Assembly: GCF_010468565.1 (NCBI RefSeq)
Contig: NZ_WUEG01000004.1
Span: 358,255 to 422,254 of the forward strand
From: Allomuricauda sp. TY007
GTDB lineage: Bacteria; Bacteroidota; Bacteroidia; Flavobacteriales; Flavobacteriaceae
Direction of reading: 5' to 3'
Length of the DNA stretch: 64,000 bases
Positions 10,872 through 20,054 of this stretch are shown here, piece by piece. The translations under genes were made by a program, and so were the position numbers. The stretch's first letter is position 1; each line of letters opens with the position of its first letter. The notes under the pieces are model-generated. The model saw nothing but the letters and a program-made list of their open reading frames with translations, made no database searches and was not told where the DNA came from.

Positions 10872-11354
10872 CTACTGTAAATTGTTAAAAGCGTCCCCTT
10901 CATAAGTGGTATAATTCACTTTAAGGGCATTTACTTCTCTCAATTGTTGCTTAATATCGGTGATAAGACCCATATTGGCATCCTTATCAACTTTTAAAGC
11001 AGTAGTCAATACATTTTGAAGTTCTTGCGGTTTTTTTGCACGTTCTGCCAAAATAAATGAACCTACTTCGTCCACATTGGCAAATTTATCATTCAATTGA
11101 ATTTTTGGTTCGGTACCAAAAACTTTTTGATATTCTTGCGTTGGTGTTCCTACATATATGTAAATAACGCGATCCTTCTTTTCCAATTTCTTAATTTCTG
11201 AAGCATTGGGAAGGGTATTGGCAACCATTAACGAACTATCTTTCATTGTGGTTACGGTCATAAAGAAGAACAGTAGCATGAAAACGATATCGGGCAACGA
11301 AGCTGTTGATACCGCTGGCAAATCGCCATCCTTCTTTTTGGTAAACTTAGCCAT
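10872..11354 (-). CDS. ExbD/TolR-type biopolymer transport protein (second copy)
   Basis: ExbD-family protein of 160 residues with one N-terminal membrane helix (about 20-40, SLPDIVFMLLFFFMTVTT), which contains the conserved Asp that carries protons (PDIVFMLLFF). The remainder is a periplasmic domain. It is the last gene of the exbB - membrane protein - exbD - exbD unit, 12 bases after the first exbD. Two ExbD subunits beside one ExbB is common in Bacteroidota and suggests a hetero-complex energising a TonB or a gliding/secretion machine; the partner cannot be told from sequence. Confidence 0.85.
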   Translation of the reverse strand: MAKFTKKKDGDLPAVSTASLPDIVFMLLFFFMTVTTMKDSSLMVANTLPNASEIKKLEKKDRVIYIYVGTPTQEYQKVFGTEPKIQLNDKFANVDEVGSFILAERAKKPQELQNVLTTALKVDKDANMGLITDIKQQLREVNALKVNYTTYEGDAFNNLQ

Positions 11355-11366
11355 ATTAAATAGTTT

Positions 11367-11975
11367 TTAATTGGTTGTTGTTTCTGCCTCTGAAAGCTTT
11401 TGTGGGAACATATCCTGAATACGCTTCACTTTCTCTTTCAAGTCATCTCTTACGCTCGACGGGGTCTCTGGATTCAGGTATTCTGCTTCCATTTTGGTAA
11501 AGTCCCTGCCGTACAAGCGTTGTGCTTCACGATTACGCAACTCGTTATAAGCACCTACCAGTTCGTTTTGAACTGTAATGTAAGTGCTGTACTTGGTTTC
11601 CCGATCGTTTTTTAACGAGATAATGGCCTTTGTCGGGTTATCTGATGAAGCTGGGTCTTTTCTACCCTTACAGTAATCACATGTTCCGTCCGCACCATTT
11701 TCAAGGAATTTGATAGCCGCTTCTCTAAGATCCTTAATATCCATTAAGCTCTCCTCAACCAAAAGTTGCCCATTTCTATTGATATTAACAGTGAAAATGT
11801 TCTTCTGCTTGATTACGGGCGGTTCTTCATTTGGCGGTTCAGCAGGCGGCAACATACGATCTAGTCCTGCATCCGTTTCTATGGTGGTGGTCACCAAGAA
11901 AAAGATAAGCAAGAGGAAAGCGATATCCGCCATGGAACCGGCATTTACTTCCGGTGCTCCTTTTCTTCTAGGCAT
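11367..11975 (-). CDS. exbD: ExbD/TolR-type biopolymer transport protein (first copy)
   Basis: ExbD-family protein, 202 residues. The single membrane helix is at about 13-35 (AGSMADIAFLLLIFFLVTTT) with the proton-carrying Asp in MADIAFLLL. The periplasmic part is longer than usual, with a CDYCKGRKD pair of cysteines near residue 100 in an inserted loop. It lies 11 bases after the small membrane protein gene and 12 before the second exbD. Confidence 0.88.
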   Translation of the reverse strand: MPRRKGAPEVNAGSMADIAFLLLIFFLVTTTIETDAGLDRMLPPAEPPNEEPPVIKQKNIFTVNINRNGQLLVEESLMDIKDLREAAIKFLENGADGTCDYCKGRKDPASSDNPTKAIISLKNDRETKYSTYITVQNELVGAYNELRNREAQRLYGRDFTKMEAEYLNPETPSSVRDDLKEKVKRIQDMFPQKLSEAETTTN

Positions 11976-11986
11976 AATTCAACTTT

Positions 11987-12424
11987 TTACTTAACAAACA
12001 TTCTTTTCAAACCTGGTACTATCATTAGAATTACCGCAATTAGCGTAAGGATAAAAAATACATTCAATCCCATTCCAATGTTTTTCACAGTTCCTTCCGT
12101 AGTCTCAATACCTCTTTCAGACATTGTTTCTACCACAGCCATGTTATCTGAAGAAAGCCCGTAAGATATAGCCACTACGATGGCCAATCCACCAATGGCA
12201 AAAAGAGCTTTCTTTATACTTCCTTTTGTGGTAAACAATTTTGCAAACCCGAAAACTACTGTAGTTACAACTGCAATAGCCAACAAGATGTACATAATAA
12301 TGAACATGAAGTTCATTGCTCCACTATTTATGGCACTTGGATCATCGGCAGACGGGAGGGAGAACCAAAGAACGGCGGCAACCAATCCGATGACGATGAG
12401 CAATATTTTTACTATTTTATTCAT
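11987..12424 (-). CDS. Small membrane protein between exbB and exbD
   Basis: A 145-residue protein with four predicted membrane helices (about 5-20, 36-60, 72-90 and 121-138) and little else. No enzyme motif is visible. Its position between exbB (26 bases upstream) and exbD (11 downstream) in the same operon points to an accessory part of the proton-motive complex. I do not recognise a named family. Confidence 0.75.
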   Translation of the reverse strand: MNKIVKILLIVIGLVAAVLWFSLPSADDPSAINSGAMNFMFIIMYILLAIAVVTTVVFGFAKLFTTKGSIKKALFAIGGLAIVVAISYGLSSDNMAVVETMSERGIETTEGTVKNIGMGLNVFFILTLIAVILMIVPGLKRMFVK

Positions 12425-12450
12425 GATTCTCGATAGTTTTTAATTCGTAA

Positions 12451-13179
12451 TTACTTCTTGTGGGCAGCCAACATGTCGATCAATGCGATTGAGCTGTCTT
12501 CCATGTCGTTTACGATACTATCGATTTTAGCAATAATATAGTTGTAAAAAATCTGAAGGATAATCGCCGTGATCAAACCGAATACGGTTGTCAACAACGC
12601 CACCTGGATATCTCCCGCAATCAAGGAAGCACTCAAGTTACCTACAGCTGCAATTTTCTGGAAGGCCTGGATCATACCTATTACCGTACCCATGAAACCT
12701 AGCATGGGAGCAATAGCAATAAAGAGGGACAACCAAGAAACGTTTTTCTCCAACTGGCCCATTTGTACACCTCCGTAGGAAACAACAGCTTTTTCAGCTG
12801 ATTCCAAACCTTCATCAGCTCTATCCAAACCTTGGTAGTAGATAGACGCAACAGGTCCTTTAGTGTTTCTACATACTTCTTTGGCTGCTTCTACACCTCC
12901 TGAGGCCAAAGCATCTTCAACTTGTTGCTTCAATTTGGTGGAATTTGTAGTTGCCAAATTCAAATAGATGATTCTTTCGATGGCAACCGCCAACCCCAAG
13001 ATCAAACACAGCAATACAATTCCCATGAAGGCAGGTCCCCCTTGGATAAATTGCTCTTTCAATACCTGGGTGAAACCTTTGCTGGCTTCAGCTTCTTCTT
13101 GCAACATTGCTGCAGATGCAGTTGTAGTTCCCATCACAAACATTCCGGCAGCAGCCAGAGTAAAGGATATTTTTTTCAT
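12451..13179 (-). CDS. exbB: MotA/TolQ/ExbB-family proton channel protein
   Basis: ExbB-type channel subunit of 242 residues. An N-terminal signal-like helix (residues 7-24) is followed by a membrane helix (about 52-72) and the paired helices typical of the family (SLFIAIAPMLGFMGTVIGMIQAF and the LLTTVFGLITAIILQIFYNY segment). With ExbD it forms the channel that passes proton motive force to a periplasmic partner. It is the first gene of the four-gene minus-strand operon ending at the terminator at 10811-10849. Confidence 0.92.
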   Translation of the reverse strand: MKKISFTLAAAGMFVMGTTTASAAMLQEEAEASKGFTQVLKEQFIQGGPAFMGIVLLCLILGLAVAIERIIYLNLATTNSTKLKQQVEDALASGGVEAAKEVCRNTKGPVASIYYQGLDRADEGLESAEKAVVSYGGVQMGQLEKNVSWLSLFIAIAPMLGFMGTVIGMIQAFQKIAAVGNLSASLIAGDIQVALLTTVFGLITAIILQIFYNYIIAKIDSIVNDMEDSSIALIDMLAAHKK

Positions 13180-13257
13180 TTTACTTAAACTTAAATTTAG
13201 TTAGTTAATAATGTTAAAGATATAAAAATTTTATAATAGAAAAACTAAAATACCTTG

Positions 13258-13345
13258 CAGAGAGGAAGGGATTCGAACCCTCGATACACTTTTGGTGTAT
13301 ACACACTTTCCAGGCGTGCGCCTTCGACCACTCGGCCACCTCTCT
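13258..13345 (-). tRNA. tRNA-Ser (anticodon GGA)
   Basis: An 88-nt cloverleaf on the minus strand. The acceptor stem AGAGAGG pairs with CCTCTCT, the discriminator is G as expected for serine, the T-arm carries GGTTCGAATCC, and there is a long variable arm with an AATACAC-type hairpin. The anticodon GGA lies in CTGGAAA. CCA is not encoded. Confidence 0.93.
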
Positions 13346-13411
13346 ATTGTTTCATTTAGGGCGACCAATAAACAAAAAAATAATTAGTTATAGAAATTTG
13401 AAGCGTTAATT

Positions 13412-14443
13412 TTACACCATTTCACCACGGAGTGGTGTCTCAAAAATTGTCTTGAACAATTTGTCGGGAACCCCTGTCCCCAATAGGTACATCGCTTTTG
13501 TTATGGCAGCCTCCGTTGTAATATCCTTGCCATTAACCAGTTGCATCGCCTTAAGTTTTTCACTGGTCTCATAATGACCCATGGAAACACTCCCTCCAGA
13601 GCATTGTGTCACATTAATAATGTGCAATCCATTTTCCACCGATTTTTTTATGGCTTCTAAAAACCATTTGTCCATCGGAGCATTCCCTGCACCGTAGGTT
13701 TCCAAAATCAATGCCTTCAAATCGGGGATATTAAGGACCGACTGCAGGACATTCTGATTGATTCCCGGAAACAACTTGAGAATCGCCACTCGATTGTCCA
13801 TTTTTTTATGTACTTGGAGCGACTTGTTTTTGGTCACTTTTTTGATCAGATAATTATGATGTACCTTTAAATGAACGCCAGATTCCACCAAAGGCGGATA
13901 GTTCAAGGAATCGAAAGCCTCAAAATGTTCCGCATTTATTTTGGTGGTTCTGTTGCCACGATAGAGCTTGTACTCAAAATACAGTCCAACTTCCTGTAAC
14001 ACGGGTTTCCCTTTTTTCTGTAGCGCGGCAATTTCGATGGAGGTAATCAAGTTCTCCTTGGCATCGGTGCGCAAATCCCCAATGGGCAATTGTGATCCCG
14101 TAAAAATGACGGGCTTTTCCAGATTCTCCAGCATAAAGCTCAAGGCCGATGCGGAATAACTCATGGTATCACTGCCATGAAGCACCACAAAACCATCATT
14201 ATCGACATAGTGCTCCTCGATAATGGATGCGATTACCGACCAATAATGTGGATTCATATTGGAAGAATCAATGGGCTCATCGAATGAAATCCCTCTCAGG
14301 TTACAGTCCAATTGTTTTAGCTCCGGGATATTTTTCACAAGTTCTTCAAAATTGAACGCCTTGAGTGCACCCGTTTTGTAATCCTTCACCATACCGATGG
14401 TACCCCCGGTATAGATCAATAGTATGTTGGTTTTCTTTTTCAT
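13412..14443 (-). CDS. ansA: Type I L-asparaginase
   Basis: Cytoplasmic-type asparaginase hydrolysing asparagine to aspartate and ammonia. The first active-site segment LLIYTGGTIGMVKD is at the N-terminus. The second is LHGSDTMSYSASAL near residue 90, where most homologues have HGTDTM; the Thr to Ser change next to the Asp is conservative. 343 residues, no signal peptide. It follows tatD by three bases and is probably cotranscribed with it. Confidence 0.92.
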   Translation of the reverse strand: MKKKTNILLIYTGGTIGMVKDYKTGALKAFNFEELVKNIPELKQLDCNLRGISFDEPIDSSNMNPHYWSVIASIIEEHYVDNDGFVVLHGSDTMSYSASALSFMLENLEKPVIFTGSQLPIGDLRTDAKENLITSIEIAALQKKGKPVLQEVGLYFEYKLYRGNRTTKINAEHFEAFDSLNYPPLVESGVHLKVHHNYLIKKVTKNKSLQVHKKMDNRVAILKLFPGINQNVLQSVLNIPDLKALILETYGAGNAPMDKWFLEAIKKSVENGLHIINVTQCSGGSVSMGHYETSEKLKAMQLVNGKDITTEAAITKAMYLLGTGVPDKLFKTIFETPLRGEMV

Positions 14444-14446
14444 AGA

Positions 14447-15214
14447 TCAGATTCCGAATATTTCTTTGGAGTTTTCCGTGGTGATTTCTGCAATCTCTTC
14501 TTCGGGCATACTATATATGGAGGATAGTTTTTCCAATACCTTGATGATGTACGAGCTCTCGTTCCGTTTTCCACGATAGGGTGCCGGCGCCAAATACGGG
14601 GCATCGGTTTCCAGAACAATATGTTTCAAGTCAATTTGGTTCAAAAACTGATCTATTTTACCATTTTTGAAGGTGGCCACTCCCCCAATGCCCAACTTCA
14701 TATTATAGGACAAGGCTTGATGGGCCTGTTCCAATGTTCCTGTAAAACAATGGAAAATCCCGAAAAGGCCCTCGTCTTTTTCCTGTTCCAACACTTCGAA
14801 CACCTCATCAAAGGCATCACGACAATGAATCACAATGGGCAATTGATGCTTTTTTGCCAATTGAATTTGAAAGGCAAACGCTTCTTGTTGCTCTTTCAAA
14901 AAGGTTTTGTCCCAATACAAGTCCACCCCTATTTCGCCCACAGCATAGAACTTTTTCTTGGTCAACCACTCTTCCACATGAGCAAGCTCTTCCTTATAAT
15001 TTTCTTTGACATGGGTTGGGTGCAGGCCCATCATCAAAAACACATGGTCCGGATAGCTGGCCTCAAGATCCAACATGGATTGGGTGTAGGTTGAATCAAT
15101 GGCGGGGATAAAAAAGCGTTGCACCCCGGCATCCATTGCTCGTTGCATCATTTCACTTCTATCCTCGTCGAAGGCTTCACTATATAAATGAGTATGGGTG
15201 TCTGTAATAATCAT
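14447..15214 (-). CDS. tatD: TatD-family metal-dependent hydrolase
   Basis: TIM-barrel metallohydrolase, 255 residues. Metal ligands are seen as TDTHTHLY at the N-terminus, GEIGVDLYW with the Glu near residue 92, VIHCRDA and FHCFTG in the middle, and LETDAPYLAP near residue 205. TatD/YcfH proteins act as 3'-5' exonucleases or D-aminoacyl-tRNA hydrolases; the exact substrate cannot be told from sequence. First gene of a likely two-gene unit with ansA. Confidence 0.92.
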   Translation of the reverse strand: MIITDTHTHLYSEAFDEDRSEMMQRAMDAGVQRFFIPAIDSTYTQSMLDLEASYPDHVFLMMGLHPTHVKENYKEELAHVEEWLTKKKFYAVGEIGVDLYWDKTFLKEQQEAFAFQIQLAKKHQLPIVIHCRDAFDEVFEVLEQEKDEGLFGIFHCFTGTLEQAHQALSYNMKLGIGGVATFKNGKIDQFLNQIDLKHIVLETDAPYLAPAPYRGKRNESSYIIKVLEKLSSIYSMPEEEIAEITTENSKEIFGI

Positions 15215-15289
15215 ATCGCAAAAATAGGCTTATCTTAGATGTCCCAAAACTTTGTTACTGATTAAAGCCCTTCAAGATTATATTTCCCT

Positions 15290-15730
15290 ATGGCATCACT
15301 CAAAAAATTTCTCAAATCCAAAGACTACATCACAATACCTTTGGTATTGACCGAAACCAACCACTTTGAACTCGTGGCCAGTATCAATGGGGTCACAGGC
15401 AAGTTTATTTTGGACACTGGAGCTTCCAATACTTGTGTGGGGATGGATAAAATCGAGTTTTTTGAAATGGCTTCCGAAGCTACGGACATTAAAGCTGCTG
15501 GAGCAGGCGCCACGGAAATGGAAACGTTGATCTCCATCAAAAACAAGATCCAGATCGGGGACTGGAAAAAGAAAAAGCAAAAAGTAGTTCTGTTCGACCT
15601 CAGCCATGTAAACCAAGCGTTGACAGCGCATAATGCTTTACCTGTAGATGGCATTATTGGCGCTGATGTGCTCAAAAAAGGTAAAGCCGTAATCGATTAC
15701 AATAAAAAATGCCTCTACTTAAAAAAGTAA
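15290..15730 (+). CDS. Single-domain retropepsin-like aspartic protease
   Basis: A 146-residue protein with one aspartic-protease lobe. The catalytic motif is FILDTGASNTCVGM (D-T-G-A, near residue 44) and the hydrophobic-Gly pair VDGIIGADVLKKGKAVIDY lies near residue 125. Like retroviral proteases it must dimerise to make an active site. There is no signal peptide, so it is probably cytoplasmic. Members are widespread in bacteria with few assigned substrates. Its last codons lie inside the terminator of the oppositely oriented sucA-sucB operon. Confidence 0.8.
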   Translation: MASLKKFLKSKDYITIPLVLTETNHFELVASINGVTGKFILDTGASNTCVGMDKIEFFEMASEATDIKAAGAGATEMETLISIKNKIQIGDWKKKKQKVVLFDLSHVNQALTAHNALPVDGIIGADVLKKGKAVIDYNKKCLYLKK

Positions 15731-15738
15731 AGGCATTT
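15702..15738 (-). terminator. Terminator of the sucA-sucB operon
   Basis: On the minus strand a 14-base stem (AAATGCCTTTACTT with AAGTAGAGGCATTT, one mismatch) is followed by a T run. It lies 64 bases after the sucB stop and overlaps the 3' end and stop codon of the plus-strand protease gene. Confidence 0.75.
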
Positions 15739-15756
15739 ATTCCAAAACCTCTGGAT

Positions 15757-15784
15757 TGCGCTTCGACTACGCTCAGCGACCACT
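15757..15784. repeat. Possible short interspersed (REP-like) element
   Basis: The sequence GCGCTTCGACTACGCTCAGC is partly self-complementary (CGCT near the start, AGCG at the end). From memory very similar strings are scattered in intergenic regions of many Flavobacteriia. Only one copy was noticed here. Confidence 0.35.
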
Positions 15785-15801
15785 CTTGAGGCAACAATAT
15801 T

Positions 15802-17022
15802 CTATAATTCCAACGCTTTTTTCACGTTTCCGTCCATCAACAATTCTTCTGGACTTTCCAAAGCTTCTTTTACAGCGACCAAGAATCCTACGGATTCCTT
15901 ACCATCAATAATTCTGTGGTCATACGAAAGTGCAACGTACATTACAGGTGCAATGGCAATGGCACCATCCCTAACAATGGCACGCTCCACAATGTTGTGC
16001 ATCCCCAAGATGCCACTTTGCGGTGGGTTGATGATCGGAGTGGACAACATGGAACCGAATACACCCCCGTTGGTGATGGTAAAAGTGCCTCCAGTCATTT
16101 CATCCACGGTTATCTCACCTTCCCTGGCACGGATAGCCAAACGCTTTACTTCGGATTCAATTCCTCTGAAGGTCAGGTTCTCCGCATTTCGGATTACGGG
16201 AACCATCAAACCTTTTGGTCCTGAAACCGCAATACTGATATCGCAGAATTCGTAGGTGATCATTTCCTTACCATCGATCATGGAGTTAACGGCAGGGTAC
16301 ATTTGCAAGGCACGAATTACTGCTTTCGTAAAGAAAGACATAAATCCAAGACTTACCCCGTGCTTTTCCTTGAACGCTTCTTTGTACTGTTTACGCAGTT
16401 CGAAGATGGCGGACATATCCACTTCGTTGAAGGTAGTCAGCATCGCGGTCTCGTTCTTTGCAGACACCAAGCGCTCGGCCACTTTTCTACGCAACATGGA
16501 CAATTTGGAACGGCTTTCGCCACGGTTGCCACCTGTTGGGGTTCCCATGGATGGCTTAGCTTTTACAGCATCATCTTTGGTGATGCGTCCATCACGCCCA
16601 CTACCGGAAACGGATGAAGGCTCGATGCCTTTTTCGTCCAATATTTTCTTGGCCGCTGGAGATGGAGTCCCGGAAGCATAAGTTTCCTTTTTAGGCTCCT
16701 CTTTCTTAGGTGCTTCTTTTTTAGGCTCTTCCTTTTTGGATTCCTCTTTTTTATCGGAACCACCAGATGAACCTTCAGGCTTTTCCGCACTTGTATCAAT
16801 GAGGCAAACCACCTCGCCAACAGCTACTGCATCTCCCACTTCAGCTTTAAGGGTAATAATTCCACTCGCCTCTGCAGGAAGCTCCAATGTTGCCTTGTCC
16901 GAGTCCACCTCGGCTATGGCTTGGTCTTTCTCCACATAATCTCCATCCTCAACCAACCAATCGGCGATTTCTACTTCTGTAATGGATTCCCCTGGTGAGG
17001 GAACTTTCATTTCTAAAACCAT
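15802..17022 (-). CDS. sucB: 2-oxoglutarate dehydrogenase E2, dihydrolipoamide succinyltransferase
   Basis: E2 core of the 2-oxoglutarate dehydrogenase complex (TCA cycle), 406 residues. The lipoyl domain is residues 1-80 with the lipoylated Lys in EVDSDKATLE. A Lys/Glu/Pro-rich linker (about 82-115) is followed by a peripheral-subunit-binding domain (SPAAKKILDEKG and GSGRDGRITKDD, about 121-153). The acyltransferase domain ends with the catalytic SYDHRIIDGKESVGFL. It lies 23 bases after sucA and closes the operon at the terminator 15702-15738. Confidence 0.95.
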   Translation of the reverse strand: MVLEMKVPSPGESITEVEIADWLVEDGDYVEKDQAIAEVDSDKATLELPAEASGIITLKAEVGDAVAVGEVVCLIDTSAEKPEGSSGGSDKKEESKKEEPKKEAPKKEEPKKETYASGTPSPAAKKILDEKGIEPSSVSGSGRDGRITKDDAVKAKPSMGTPTGGNRGESRSKLSMLRRKVAERLVSAKNETAMLTTFNEVDMSAIFELRKQYKEAFKEKHGVSLGFMSFFTKAVIRALQMYPAVNSMIDGKEMITYEFCDISIAVSGPKGLMVPVIRNAENLTFRGIESEVKRLAIRAREGEITVDEMTGGTFTITNGGVFGSMLSTPIINPPQSGILGMHNIVERAIVRDGAIAIAPVMYVALSYDHRIIDGKESVGFLVAVKEALESPEELLMDGNVKKALEL

Positions 17023-17045
17023 CTTTATTGTAGTTTATACTTGTA

Positions 17046-19844
17046 TTATCTTATTTGCATATTATCCTTACTCTTGTCAAAAACATAGTCCAACACTTGA
17101 GCATGACGCCTTTTTGAACGCACGGCACTACCGGCAGCGGGCGCTCCGTAGAACCTACGGGATGCCACCCTAAATTGTTTGGCTTCGTCCAAATGCATCA
17201 ACATGTGGCTCCAAGCCCCCATGTTTCGCGGTTCTTCTTGAGCCCAAACAATATCGTCTGCGTTCTTGTATTTTTTGATGATGCTTCGCATTTCTTTTGC
17301 TGGTAATGGGAACAATTGTTCCACACGTACCAAAGCCACATCGTCCCGCTCCAATTCTTCACGTTTATCCAAAAGATCGTAATAGAATTTACCGGTACAA
17401 AAGACCAATGTTTTTACTTTACTTGCTTTTGCATCTGCATCATCAATCACCATTTGAAAACTACCGTTGGCCATTTCTTCTTTAGTGGACACTACTTTAG
17501 GGTGCCTCAACAAACTCTTGGGCGTAAATACCACCAATGGCTTACGGAACTTGGCCTTCATTTGTCTACGGAACAAGTGGAACAGGTTCGCCGGGGTGGT
17601 CACATCTGCCACGTACATATTATCCTTGGCACAAAGTTGCAAGTACCGTTCCATACGCGCCGAAGAGTGTTCCGCTCCCTGACCTTCGTAACCATGTGGC
17701 AACAAAAGGACCAAGCCGTTCTGCAGTTTCCATTTGTCTTCCGCTGATGACAAATATTGGTCTATTATGATCTGGGCTCCATTACTGAAATCCCCAAACT
17801 GTGCTTCCCAAATGGTCAATGTCTTAGGGCTTGCCATGGCGTAACCATAATCAAATCCCATTACGGCGTATTCCGATAGCAGTGAGTTATAGATATGGAA
17901 CTTTCCGTTTTGGTTATCGCCCATTTCGTTCAACAACACCACTTCTTCTTCGTGCATTTCCGTTTTGATGACGGCATGCCTGTGGGAGAAGGTTCCCCTT
18001 TCCACATCTTGGCCCGTCATGCGAACATCGTACCCTTCCTCGATCAATGACCCATAGGCCAAAAGTTCCCCCATGGCCCAATCGAGCTTATTGTCCTCAA
18101 AATACATTTTATGGCGGCCTTCCACCAATCGTTCCAATTTTCTCAGGAATTTTTTATCCTCTGGAAGCTTGGTAATGCTTTGGGCAACCTCATCCAACTT
18201 TTTAAGGTCGTAGGTGGTATCCATGGGTTTCAGCATCACCTCTTCGGTCACCTGCTCAAACCCTTCCCATTCATCTTGCATGAAAGGGGTTATTCTGGTC
18301 TTTTCGATTTTGCGGGAATCCAAAAGGTCCTCCTCAAGATCGTTCTTATATTTTTCTTCGAGCTCTTTTACGTAGTTCTCATCGATGACTCCTTCGGCAA
18401 TCAATTTCTCTGCGTAAATATCCCTCGGGTTTTTATGCTTGGAAATGGATTTGTACAACAAGGGCTGTGTAAACTTGGGTTCATCACCTTCATTGTGGCC
18501 ATACTTTCTATAGCCCAACAGATCCAAGAAAATATCACGCTTGTATCGCATCCTGTATTCCAGCGCAAAGGTCGTGGCATGCACCACAGCTTCGGCATCA
18601 TCGGCATTTACATGAAGTACCGGCGAAAGGGTGACTTTCCCAACATCGGTACAATAGGTGGAGGATCTAGCATCCAAATAGTTGGTGGTAAACCCGATTT
18701 GGTTGTTCACAACAATGTGGATGGTACCGCCTGTGGTATACCCATCCAAACGGGCCATTTGAATCACTTCGTACACCACTCCCTGTGCAGCAAAAGCAGC
18801 ATCTCCATGGATTAAAATCGGCAGTACTTCAGAGATTTCATCACTGTGATCACGATCTTGCTTGGCTCTGGCTATACCTTCAACAATGGAGTTTACGGTT
18901 TCCAGGTGCGAAGGGTTCGGGGCAATGTTCATATTGACCATTTTACCTGAATCCGTCTCACGTTTAGAGGTCCATCCCAAGTGATATTTTACGTCCCCAT
19001 CAAAAATGGTTTCCTCGTAATCCTTACCATCGAACTCGCTAAAGATATCCTTTGGCGATTTCCCAAAAATATTGGTCAGAACGTTCAAGCGCCCTCGGTG
19101 GGCCATACCTACCACAAATTGCTTCACGCCTTTGTCCGCCGCTTTTTCAACAATCACATCCAAAGCTGGAATCAAAGATTCGCCACCTTCCAACGAAAAT
19201 CGTTTTTGCCCCACATATTTGGTATGCAAAAAGCTTTCAAAGGAAACGGCTTCGTTCAATTTTCTAAGGATGTTCTTCTTCTCCTCAGGGCTATAATCGG
19301 GATGGTTGTCGTTCTTATTGAGCCAATCCTGAATCCATTGAATACGTTCCGGGGTACGGATATACATATACTCCACTCCTATCGCATCACAATAAATACT
19401 CTCGAGGTGTCGTATAATTTCTTTCAAAGGGGCTGGACCTATTCCAAGAATTTTTCCAGCATCAAAAACAGTCTCCAAGTCCCCTTCGGTCAGGCCAAAG
19501 TTGGCTATACCCAAGGTAGGGACATACTTTCTCCTTTCCCTTACAGGGTTTGTTTCGGTAAAAAGGTGTCCGCGGGAACGGTAACCATCAATAAGGCGTA
19601 TAACCTGAAACTCCTTTTGAAGGGCTTCGGGCATTTCCACTTTCCTTCCATTGGAAAGCACCACCATTCCCCCTTTATCGGATTCAATCCCCAAATCTTC
19701 AAGGGAACCTTCCAAACCAAAATCAAATCCTTGAAAAAAAGCCCTCCAACTGGGCTCTATAGTATCGGGATTCGTTAGATATTTTTCGTATTGCTCCGCA
19801 AAAAACGAAGTGTGCGCAGCATTTAAAAATGAATATTTGTCCAT
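17046..19844 (-). CDS. sucA: 2-oxoglutarate dehydrogenase E1 component
   Basis: Thiamine-diphosphate-dependent decarboxylase of the 2-oxoglutarate dehydrogenase complex, 932 residues, the usual E1o length. The N-terminal E2-binding helix (NAAHTSFFAEQYEKYL), the histidine-containing GMAHRGRLNVLTN, the thiamine diphosphate/Mg site GDAAFAAQGVVYE with NNQIGFTT, and the C-terminal transketolase-like part (EAQFGDFSNGAQIIIDQ, LLPHGYEGQGAEHSSAR) are all visible. Cotranscribed with sucB. The E3 dihydrolipoamide dehydrogenase is not in the window. Confidence 0.96.
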   Translation of the reverse strand: MDKYSFLNAAHTSFFAEQYEKYLTNPDTIEPSWRAFFQGFDFGLEGSLEDLGIESDKGGMVVLSNGRKVEMPEALQKEFQVIRLIDGYRSRGHLFTETNPVRERRKYVPTLGIANFGLTEGDLETVFDAGKILGIGPAPLKEIIRHLESIYCDAIGVEYMYIRTPERIQWIQDWLNKNDNHPDYSPEEKKNILRKLNEAVSFESFLHTKYVGQKRFSLEGGESLIPALDVIVEKAADKGVKQFVVGMAHRGRLNVLTNIFGKSPKDIFSEFDGKDYEETIFDGDVKYHLGWTSKRETDSGKMVNMNIAPNPSHLETVNSIVEGIARAKQDRDHSDEISEVLPILIHGDAAFAAQGVVYEVIQMARLDGYTTGGTIHIVVNNQIGFTTNYLDARSSTYCTDVGKVTLSPVLHVNADDAEAVVHATTFALEYRMRYKRDIFLDLLGYRKYGHNEGDEPKFTQPLLYKSISKHKNPRDIYAEKLIAEGVIDENYVKELEEKYKNDLEEDLLDSRKIEKTRITPFMQDEWEGFEQVTEEVMLKPMDTTYDLKKLDEVAQSITKLPEDKKFLRKLERLVEGRHKMYFEDNKLDWAMGELLAYGSLIEEGYDVRMTGQDVERGTFSHRHAVIKTEMHEEEVVLLNEMGDNQNGKFHIYNSLLSEYAVMGFDYGYAMASPKTLTIWEAQFGDFSNGAQIIIDQYLSSAEDKWKLQNGLVLLLPHGYEGQGAEHSSARMERYLQLCAKDNMYVADVTTPANLFHLFRRQMKAKFRKPLVVFTPKSLLRHPKVVSTKEEMANGSFQMVIDDADAKASKVKTLVFCTGKFYYDLLDKREELERDDVALVRVEQLFPLPAKEMRSIIKKYKNADDIVWAQEEPRNMGAWSHMLMHLDEAKQFRVASRRFYGAPAAGSAVRSKRRHAQVLDYVFDKSKDNMQIR

Positions 19845-20054
19845 TCTTTATGTTTCTCCAAAAACTTTATGGAAAATTTTGTCAAAAATACGGGTTTTAG
19901 CATTTATATGCTTGCATTCCCTTTAATTTCTTATTCAAATTTACAACTAAATCACAGAATGAACAGGAAAGCGATAAAAATGAAATTTTTAACTGAAATT
20001 AACAGTAGAAACTAAAAATAATTTAACTTGAACGCCCAGTTAAACCAACCAAAC

